From contig BGKB01000072.1 of the NCBI GenBank assembly GCA_003116975.1, positions 162,577 through 226,576 of the forward strand: a stretch of DNA of 64,000 nt. The letters run 5' to 3'. Positions within the stretch are counted from its first letter, which is position 1; every line of letters begins with the position of its first letter. Made by a program: the position numbers and the translations under genes. The DNA comes from Aurantiochytrium sp. KH105 (Eukaryota; Sar; Bigyra; Thraustochytrida; Thraustochytriidae). Below, in pieces: positions 55,004 to 62,589 of the stretch. The notes below the pieces were generated by a model. It saw only the letters and a program-made list of their open reading frames with translations. It was not told the origin of the DNA and made no database searches.

Positions 55004-57850
55004 TTACAACGAAAAACGATCGCCGGAGAACTCCTTTCGGCCGGCCGCGGGCTTGGAGCGGAAAAAGCGCGAGAAACGGTCCGTTCCGCGAGGCGCCGCG
55101 AGTTGATGCCTCTGTTTCTCGAGACGAACCTGCTCTTGCAGCTCCTGGTTCTCGTTCTGCAGCTGCGCGATTGGCATGGTGCCGTCGAGAGCTGCCGCGC
55201 GGGCGCGCTCGCGCTGGATCGCGGCGCTCGATGACATGACCATCTTTGTAACTACGTTGTATTCTGAGTTCGGATCGTACTGAACTTCTCGCTCCAAGTT
55301 GTACAGCTTGCCTTGCTCAATAAACTCCTTGTCGCGCTGCCAGCGACGACGGAATCTCCAGAGCACAAAGGCTGCCAGCATCAAAAGAAGAAAGGCGCCG
55401 CCGCCTGCACTCCCTGCATACACTGGTGTCATATCGTTCGAACCATCAGAAGTCGGCGCAAACGGAATGGGCGAAGCCGTTGGACGCGCTGTTAGCGGAA
55501 TCATGCGTACAGCTCGACTCGCAGACGCCGACCACTCAGAGTCCACCGTCGTCACCGTCGCGTTCATCAGCGTATTGTTTACATCCGAAGGATCCGCAGC
55601 TACAAAGTTCACCTCAAAGTAGCACCCGATTCCTGCGCACACATACACATCGTACGTTCCTGGGATCTCTGTCACAAGCGCAGCCACATACGAGCCGTCG
55701 CGATTGTCCACGACCGTCCCGTTCACCACCGCAGGCATTGAAGCACCGCCATAATACGACGCCTCCGCAAGAGCCCGCCGCAGACCCATCGTCTCGTTTG
55801 GCAATGGCGTCGCCTCGAGTCTCTCGATAAAGACAGCATTGAGCACGTCATCGTCGCCGCCATACGTGATCGAGTTGTTGCACGCGTCGCGCAGCTGCAC
55901 ACTAGGACCTCCGTACGTCTCGCCATCGGCCGGGACCAGAACGGAGTCCATTTCTTCTCCATCGTCAAAGTCAACAGCAAGCGTTGAGGCAGCGTTGACA
56001 GACACCGTTTCAATGGTCAAGTTCTTGATGGTTAGTGGCGATGCAGACGACGAGGTTGCCGTGGTGAAGCCGACGTATGCGTTGCGGTTGCCCAGAATGT
56101 TCTCGACGACAAAGTCTTTTTGACGAAGATACAGCGAGTCGTCCACATAGACCTGAAGCCACGCCGGTGTCTCGAGGTACTCGACGCGAATGGTGTGCGT
56201 CTCGTCATCGCGGCGAAGCGTACGCATGATGCCATCATATACGCGTTTGGACCCGAAACCGGATCCGACATACGCTCCAAGCTCACTGGCAAAGTGGACA
56301 GCCACTTCTTGCTTGCTGCAGGAGCCTTGAGCACGGTCCGTGCACAGATCAAAGGCGATGGCGACGGCATTGGTGAGAAAGCGGTATCCGAGGCCCTCAC
56401 CGGTCGACACAGGCAGATCGTCGAGGCCATCCTCGCGATCATGCAGAACGAGTGCAAAACCTTCGCTGAGACCCGTCGAGGCGAGCTGGACCTCGAACTC
56501 AATGACAAAGCCCGCCCCAACATTCTGCTGTTTTGTCAAGTAGGCGTATGACGGCGTTGCAAGGTACGATCCTGACGATATTAGCGTGAGCTCGGGGGAT
56601 GATCCAGACGTGTCCCAAGAAGCTGCTGGCGCGAGGAACCAATTCGCGGCAAGGTCTTGAGACCCCCAGTCAAAAGAGCTGGATCCTGATTGTACTACGT
56701 TGCAGGTAGAAGCAAGTGTAGTAGTAATTTTGAAGTTGGATGCGTCCGTGTGACGCTCCGCATGAAACATACTAAAGGAGTAGGTCTCGCCAAGCGTGAG
56801 ATTTGCCTGATCTTTGATGTCATCGACGTCGACATAGCCCGTATCGGAGGGATGATAGCCCCCAAGGTCAACGACGAGGTAATCATTGATGAATACCCAT
56901 ACGTCGTCATCGCCATCAAAGCGAAATCTCTCTCCACCCCGATACTCAAAGTAGGTTTGTATCTCGGTCGTGTACCAGAACTTGGCATGGTATGTGGACG
57001 TAGATGTTCCGGATATAAAATAGCTGTGAGGCCATGCCGGTGCCTCTTCCATAGAGTATGCTGTCTGATCGAGATGATCATAGTCTTGAAGAGGAGTGAA
57101 CTTAGGCTGGCTGCTCTCGGGGTTTGAAAGGCTTCCATCACCATCGTATTCAGAATCCGCCGCGTCATACTCGTACCAATCGTCGGTGTCGCGGTACGTG
57201 AGGACGAGTTTGCGCCCGAGTCGCTTGTTGTACTTTGCATTGTCATTGTACCATGAATCAAAGTAAGAAACATTGGAAAGTGTGTAGTAGCTGCCCGATA
57301 AAGCCTTTCCGCATCGATCATTGCCGCAAGGTTGCACCTTTGGCAGGCCTGACGATGCCGTCGCTGTTGTGCTCGAAACTGTGGCGGAGACGAGAGGGGT
57401 ACAACCTCCGACTTGGCAACTGGGTCCATTGCCGTAGACAGTACCGAACCCGTACGAGTCAGCCTCAAAATCTGGATGCCCACTAATTTTCCCCGTGCGG
57501 AGATCATCCCAGTACGGGCAGTACTGCGACAACTTTGTGTACGAATTCCAGCTCGAGACGCCGAAACCGGTGATCCTTGAGTCATTAGGATCGTCGTAGG
57601 CAAACCACGCACTTTGGATCCCGCGAAACCGACTGCTGCAGTCCGCATCGGACACACCCCATGCGCCGCAGTATTCCTCGGCTGTGACGCATGGCGCCGG
57701 CAAGAAGTCGCGAAATGTCACCGAGTACGTCACTTGTTGGCCGTGTACTTGCGCCAAGCCCACGACTGTCGCAACGACCGCAACGGCACTGACAACGGCG
57801 CCGACGAGCGCAGTTCCAGCGGCCGCCACGCCGCGTCTTGCGCCGGGCAT
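55004..57850 (-). CDS. Surface protein: fibro-slime + L-type-lectin-like + filamin-like domains, copy 2
   Basis: 948 residues from the ATG at 57850 (signal peptide: a long small-hydrophobic AVVSAVAVVATVVGLAQVHG core). The architecture is the same as copy 1: FDGDDDVWVFIN with VVDLGGYHP (about 312), lectin-like region (about 435-607), VDNRDGSYVAALVTEIPGT (about 712), Thr/Pro stalk, membrane helix (about 810-830) and tail RRRWQRDKEFIEQGKLYN, with YDPNSEYNVVTKMVMSSSA. The filamin-like part and the end of the lectin-like part (55496-56237) are nearly identical in DNA to copy 3, while the N-terminal third is much more diverged. The frame stays open upstream of 57850 over a repeat-rich leader that I exclude. 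Confidence 0.9.
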   Translation of the reverse strand: MPGARRGVAAAGTALVGAVVSAVAVVATVVGLAQVHGQQVTYSVTFRDFLPAPCVTAEEYCGAWGVSDADCSSRFRGIQSAWFAYDDPNDSRITGFGVSSWNSYTKLSQYCPYWDDLRTGKISGHPDFEADSYGFGTVYGNGPSCQVGGCTPLVSATVSSTTATASSGLPKVQPCGNDRCGKALSGSYYTLSNVSYFDSWYNDNAKYNKRLGRKLVLTYRDTDDWYEYDAADSEYDGDGSLSNPESSQPKFTPLQDYDHLDQTAYSMEEAPAWPHSYFISGTSTSTYHAKFWYTTEIQTYFEYRGGERFRFDGDDDVWVFINDYLVVDLGGYHPSDTGYVDVDDIKDQANLTLGETYSFSMFHAERHTDASNFKITTTLASTCNVVQSGSSSFDWGSQDLAANWFLAPAASWDTSGSSPELTLISSGSYLATPSYAYLTKQQNVGAGFVIEFEVQLASTGLSEGFALVLHDREDGLDDLPVSTGEGLGYRFLTNAVAIAFDLCTDRAQGSCSKQEVAVHFASELGAYVGSGFGSKRVYDGIMRTLRRDDETHTIRVEYLETPAWLQVYVDDSLYLRQKDFVVENILGNRNAYVGFTTATSSSASPLTIKNLTIETVSVNAASTLAVDFDDGEEMDSVLVPADGETYGGPSVQLRDACNNSITYGGDDDVLNAVFIERLEATPLPNETMGLRRALAEASYYGGASMPAVVNGTVVDNRDGSYVAALVTEIPGTYDVYVCAGIGCYFEVNFVAADPSDVNNTLMNATVTTVDSEWSASASRAVRMIPLTARPTASPIPFAPTSDGSNDMTPVYAGSAGGGAFLLLMLAAFVLWRFRRRWQRDKEFIEQGKLYNLEREVQYDPNSEYNVVTKMVMSSSAAIQRERARAAALDGTMPIAQLQNENQELQEQVRLEKQRHQLAAPRGTDRFSRFFRSKPAAGRKEFSGDRFSL
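55496..56237 (-). repeat. Near-identity tract shared with copy 3 (partner 59690-60431)
   Basis: 742 bp aligned at a constant offset of 4194 with no gaps and six mismatches by eye; the first 422 bp (55496-55917) are identical. Both edges are sharp on the stalk side and more gradual toward the lectin N-terminal half. Confidence 0.9.
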
Positions 57851-58455
57851 ATTTCGCCCAGAGCAAAAAGCCCAGAGCAACGCAGCGCAAGGCCACGCAA
57901 GGCAGCACAACGCAAGGCCACACAACGCAAGGCCACGCAAGGCAGCGTGCAGCGTGCAGCGTGCAGCGTGCACGCCCGCGCTCGCGTTGGCGGTCTGCTC
58001 GTCTGCTCGCCTCTGCTTACCTTCCTTCGCGCCTGCCTCTCCATACCTTCACTGCGCGCACGCGCAGCATCATGGACGCAGGCCTGGAAGCATAGACACG
58101 TCCTTTCCTCGACCGTCCTTTCCTGGTCTTCCTTCCTTCCCTCGCTCGCTCGCGCCGCCCACTCTCTCGCCCTTGCTCTCTGCGCCGTCGCTCTTGCCGT
58201 CGCTCTTGCCGTCGCTCTGACACCGCGCTCCTTGAACCGGGCGCTGCACGCGCGGTCCGCGTGCGGCGCTGCTGCAGCTGCAGCTACTGCTGCTGCTGCT
58301 CGCGCCCGGCGCGGCGACGGCGGTGCGGCAGGGAGCGACGCTCCGTGTCGACCGCGCTGCGGATTCTCAAGCTGCCGAGGCGAGGCAGGTCGATTGGGCC
58401 GGGGTGCGGCACGCGCGGCATTTATCCTTTCTCCTATCTGGCCGTTATCGTGCGG

Positions 58456-58495
58456 CTCGAGCTGGGCGGGCGAAGAGTCGCCTGCCCAGCTCGAG
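58456..58495. repeat. Long inverted repeat (18-bp arms, 4-bp loop)
   Basis: CTCGAGCTGGGCGGGCGA and TCGCCTGCCCAGCTCGAG pair with one mismatch around the loop AGAG. It lies upstream of copy 2. Confidence 0.85.
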
Positions 58496-58915
58496 TCGCG
58501 CCGGCCCTGGCGCCCTCGCGCAGCACCGCGCGGCGCGCAGGGCGAAAGCGGGGGCGTCGCGTCGCGCGGCGCTGCGCCGCTGACGCTGCGCCGCCGACGC
58601 TGCGCTGCTGCTGCGAGCGCGGGCGGCGGCGCCTGGCGCGTGCGGGTGCCCTTGCGCGCGCGGTCTGTGATGACAGGCGCGCGGTGTCTTCGGGAAGCTG
58701 CGTGGCCGTGAACCTTGCTTGCGCCACGCACAGTCATGAAGTGCGCAGAGTTCTGCAATGTGCGTGAGTGCGTGCAGCAGCAGCTGCAGCAGCCAGGCGC
58801 CGAGATTCGAGCGCGCGCCGCTTTCGCACGACCGGCGGGCGGGGGAAGGAAGGAAGGGAGGAAGGAAGCGGAGCTGGAAGGAGATGAGGAGGGATGGATG
58901 GATGGATGAACTGAT

Positions 58916-58983
58916 GGAAGGAAGGAAGGAAGGAAGGAAGGAAGGAAGGAAGGAAGGAAGGAAGGAAGGAAGGAAGGAAGGAA
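58916..58983 (+). repeat. GGAA tetranucleotide microsatellite
   Basis: Seventeen uninterrupted GGAA copies, preceded by imperfect GGAT/GGAA units from about 58845. Confidence 0.95.
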
Positions 58984-59194
58984 TCTTGCTCATTACGCTG
59001 GTGAGCATGCATGGAGGGTCGCCCGAGGGGATCGAGATGGGATCTCGACTAGGCTAGGTATGACAGCGAAAATGATGTGATGCAAAATTGACTTTGACGT
59101 TCGGAAATTTGTTATGGCCTACCTTGCTAGCTAGCCACAATGTGACATCGAGGCTGCCTGCCTGGGGGATATGGTAAGTGAAAGAGCCACGTCA

Positions 59195-62050
59195 TCACGG
59201 TGCCTCGGTCTCATCGATGGGGAACTGCCGACGATCGCGGACAGGGACGCGGAACTTTTGCGATAGGCGGTTCATACCCCCACGCAGTAAACCACGTTGG
59301 CGATCCTGCTTTGCGAAGCGCACCTGGTCCTGAAGCTCCTGCCTCTCGGAGTGCAGTTGTGAAATCGTTGTGGCATGTGTACCCTCGCCAAGTCGAGCAC
59401 GCTCGCGCTGGATCGCAGCGCTCGTTGACATGACCATGCGCGTGACAAGATTATACTCTGTATTAGGGTCGTAGTGGACCTCACGCTCCAAGTTGTACAG
59501 CTTGCCCTGCTCAATAAACTCTTTATCGCGCTGCCAGCGACGACGATACACCAACATTGCAATTGCGAATACACTCGCCGTCAAGAACGCGCCTCCACCT
59601 CCATATGTCGCATACTTCAATACCTTCGTATCTTGGTTCTCGACGGCCCCAGGGTTCGCCTCCTCGGCTATTGTGGGTCGCGGGGTTATCGGAATCATGC
59701 GTACAGCTCGACTCGCAGACGCCGACCACTCAGAGTCCACCGTCGTCACCGTCGCGTTCATCAGCGTATTGTTTACATCCGAAGGATCCGCAGCTACAAA
59801 GTTCACCTCAAAGTAGCACCCGATTCCTGCGCACACATACACATCGTACGTTCCTGGGATCTCTGTCACAAGCGCAGCCACATACGAGCCGTCGCGATTG
59901 TCCACGACCGTCCCGTTCACCACCGCAGGCATTGAAGCACCGCCATAATACGACGCCTCCGCAAGAGCCCGCCGCAGACCCATCGTCTCGTTTGGCAATG
60001 GCGTCGCCTCGAGTCTCTCGATAAAGACAGCATTGAGCACGTCATCGTCGCCGCCATACGTGATCGAGTTGTTGCACGCGTCGCGCAGCTGCACACTAGG
60101 ACCTCCGTACGCCTCGCCATCGGCCGGGACCAGAACGGAGTCCATTTCTTCTCCATCATCAAAGTCAACAGCAAGCGTTGAGGCAGCGTTGACAGACACC
60201 GTTTCAATGGTCAAGTTCTTGATGGTTAGTGGCGATGCAGATGACGAGGTTGCCGTGGTGAAGCCGACGTATGCGTTGCGGTTGCCCAGAATGTTCTCGA
60301 CGACAAAGTCTTTTTGACGGAGATACAGCGAGTCATCTACATAGACCTGAAGCCACGCCGGTGTCTCGAGGTACTCGACGCGAATGGTGTGCGTCTCGTC
60401 ATCGCGGCGAAGCGTACGCATGATGCCATCGTATACACGCTTGGTGTCAAAGCCTGACCCGACAAAGCTCCCAAGCTCGTCCGCATATTGAACGCTTACC
60501 TCTTGCACTGTACAGTGCCCTTCGGCACGGTCCGTGCACAGATCAAAGGCGACAGCGACAGCGTTGGTGAGAAAGCGGTATCCGAGGCCTTGGCCCGTCG
60601 ACACGGGCAGATCGTCGAGGCCATCCTCACGATCATGCAGCACGAGTGCAAAACCTTCGCTGAGACCCGCCGAGGCGAGCTGGACCTCGAACTCAATGAC
60701 AAAGCCCGCCCCAACATTCTGCTGTTTCGTCAAGTAGGCGTATGACGGCGTGCCAATCTTTGTGTCTGACGATATTAGCGCGAGCTCGGGGGATGATCCA
60801 GGCGTATCCCAAGAAGCTGCTGGTGCGAGGAACCAGTTGGCGGCAATGTCCTGAGACTCCCATGTAAAAGAGCTGGACCCTGATTGCACTACGTTGCAAG
60901 TGGACGCAAGTGTGGTGGTAATCTTGAAGTTGGATGCGTCCGTGTGCCGCTCGGCATGAAAAAAACTAATCGAGTAGGTCTCGCCAAGTGTGAGATTTGC
61001 CAGGTCTGCTACATCATCCACATTCACTGCACCCGACAAACGACTGTGCAGACCGCCAAGGTCGACGACAAGCTCATCGTTGATAAAGACCCAAAAGTCA
61101 TCGTCACCGGTGAACTGAAAGTATTCGCCACCGCGGTACTCAAAGTACGAATGTATCTCTGTGGTAAATCCCATCTTGGACTTGCGCACGTTGTCGTCAC
61201 CAGTATACCCGTAATAGCTGTGCGGCCACGCCGGTGCTTCAGCCACGGAGTACGATGTCTGCGAAAGACTGACAAACGCCTTGAGTGGTACGAAATAGGG
61301 GACGTTATCGTTGGTGATCTCAGTGGAAGCCGCGTCCTCAGCTGCGTCAAAGACATAGTACCCGCTTTGCTCGCGATACGTGAGAGTCATCTTCCTTCCG
61401 ACACGTTTGTTGTACTTGGGATCGTCATTGTACCACGATGCAAAGTATGTGGCATTCGTTGTTGTGTACAGACCGGAAGCCTCATGATACCCGCATCTTC
61501 GTGCGTTACAGTATTGAATTTTAGGGAGACCCGAAACCGCGGTCTTGGTCTGATTGAGAACCGTCTCTTTAATATTGGGTGTGCATCCTTCGCCACGCAC
61601 GCAACTTGGCCCGTTCTGGTAATGCGTGAACCAAAACCCATACGCCTCAAAGTCTGGGTGCCCGCTTATGGTCCCGGATCGAAGATCAGACCAATAAGGA
61701 CAATATGTACCTAGCTCGACCGCTCCTTTTTCGAAAAAGGGCCATGGCGTCCAGAAATTACTTGCCGCGGCAAAGGAGGTCGTACGGTGATCAAACCAGC
61801 CGTCTTGAACGCCTCCATACTTGCCCCAGTCACCCTGACTCGCGAGATCAACCTCCCAAGCAGACGCATAGACATGAGACTCCAAGCACCCTGCCGGCAA
61901 GAAATCTCGCACCGTCACAGCGTACACAATTGAGTCCCTATGAGCGTGTGCGACGCTCGCCGCGATGGCCAACACCAGCACAAGCATCGCAGCGGTCGGG
62001 ACTCGTGTCACCGCGATGCCCATCTTGCGCATCTTGCTCATCTCCGGCAT
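59195..62050 (-). CDS. Surface protein: fibro-slime + L-type-lectin-like + filamin-like domains, copy 3
   Basis: 951 residues with signal peptide (AAMLVLVLAIAASVAHA). Same order as copies 1 and 2: FTGDDDFWVFIN and VVDLGGLHS (about 317), lectin-like region (about 437-607), VDNRDGSYVAALVTEIPGT (about 713), stalk, membrane helix (about 813-836), tail RRRWQRDKEFIEQGKLYN and YDPNTEYNLVTRMVMSTSA. Distinct features: its N-terminal region is the most diverged (for example the early Cys in the E-Y-C-S/G-A-W position is Ala), and the stalk differs (EEANPGAVENQD). The filamin-like part is almost identical to copy 2. The tail end differs (RRQFPIDETEAP). Confidence 0.9.
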   Translation of the reverse strand: MPEMSKMRKMGIAVTRVPTAAMLVLVLAIAASVAHAHRDSIVYAVTVRDFLPAGCLESHVYASAWEVDLASQGDWGKYGGVQDGWFDHRTTSFAAASNFWTPWPFFEKGAVELGTYCPYWSDLRSGTISGHPDFEAYGFWFTHYQNGPSCVRGEGCTPNIKETVLNQTKTAVSGLPKIQYCNARRCGYHEASGLYTTTNATYFASWYNDDPKYNKRVGRKMTLTYREQSGYYVFDAAEDAASTEITNDNVPYFVPLKAFVSLSQTSYSVAEAPAWPHSYYGYTGDDNVRKSKMGFTTEIHSYFEYRGGEYFQFTGDDDFWVFINDELVVDLGGLHSRLSGAVNVDDVADLANLTLGETYSISFFHAERHTDASNFKITTTLASTCNVVQSGSSSFTWESQDIAANWFLAPAASWDTPGSSPELALISSDTKIGTPSYAYLTKQQNVGAGFVIEFEVQLASAGLSEGFALVLHDREDGLDDLPVSTGQGLGYRFLTNAVAVAFDLCTDRAEGHCTVQEVSVQYADELGSFVGSGFDTKRVYDGIMRTLRRDDETHTIRVEYLETPAWLQVYVDDSLYLRQKDFVVENILGNRNAYVGFTTATSSSASPLTIKNLTIETVSVNAASTLAVDFDDGEEMDSVLVPADGEAYGGPSVQLRDACNNSITYGGDDDVLNAVFIERLEATPLPNETMGLRRALAEASYYGGASMPAVVNGTVVDNRDGSYVAALVTEIPGTYDVYVCAGIGCYFEVNFVAADPSDVNNTLMNATVTTVDSEWSASASRAVRMIPITPRPTIAEEANPGAVENQDTKVLKYATYGGGGAFLTASVFAIAMLVYRRRWQRDKEFIEQGKLYNLEREVHYDPNTEYNLVTRMVMSTSAAIQRERARLGEGTHATTISQLHSERQELQDQVRFAKQDRQRGLLRGGMNRLSQKFRVPVRDRRQFPIDETEAP
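59690..60431 (-). repeat. Near-identity tract shared with copy 2 (partner 55496-56237)
   Basis: Partner of the copy 2 tract; the 422 bp at 59690-60111 are identical to 55496-55917. The sequence immediately outside on the membrane-anchor side (below 59690) is clearly different between copies. Confidence 0.9.
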
Positions 62051-62589
62051 CCTTCGACCTCATTCAGTTTTGCTCGTGCATGCAGCAGTATCATGTGGTA
62101 CCATCGGGTACCACCCAAAAGACGGCGAGATTGGATTCTCGTACGACATACGGCGGAGGGAAGGAGGGCAGGAGGGAAGGAGGGAAGGAGGGAAGGAGGG
62201 AAGGAAGGAGGGGGCCGGCAGGCAAAGCCGGGTTACCCTGCGGTAGACAGGTAGGTGGGAAAACGGGCGCGCGCAGCTGTCCATTTGAATGTAATGATGG
62301 GCGGAAAAAAAGCCAAAGTCCATCTTTCTGGGGCCAGGACGGTCCATTTTTTTTATAATTATTTTTACCATTTTGATTTTCTGAGGAATGGCTGCATACG
62401 TGCAGGGAGAAGAGAGCCCGCGCAAGAGAATCACAATATACAAAAAGATCCTTTTACAAAAATTCGCCACAAATATCAATCACTCTCTCCTTACCTCCTT
62501 CCCTCGCTCGCTCGCTCGCTCAGGCCAATCAATCCAACCCGTGGCCGGGGCCCCGCCCTCCCCGCCCGGTTCGAGAACTCGCCAACTCT
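62051..62589. other. Intergenic with GGGAA repeats
   Basis: Promoter side of copy 3 and the 3' flank of the MAPKK-like kinase. Holds a GGAGGGAAGGAGGGAAGG-type array (about 62160-62212) and CTCGCTCGCTCGCTCG (about 62505-62521). Confidence 0.45.

Larger units (their letters stand above)
57851..59194. other. Intergenic between fibro-slime copies 2 and 3
   Basis: Contains an AAGGCCACGCAAGGCAGC-type repeat block (about 57889-57975), an 18-bp-arm hairpin (58456-58495) and a 17-copy GGAA array (58916-58983). No supported gene. Confidence 0.5.
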
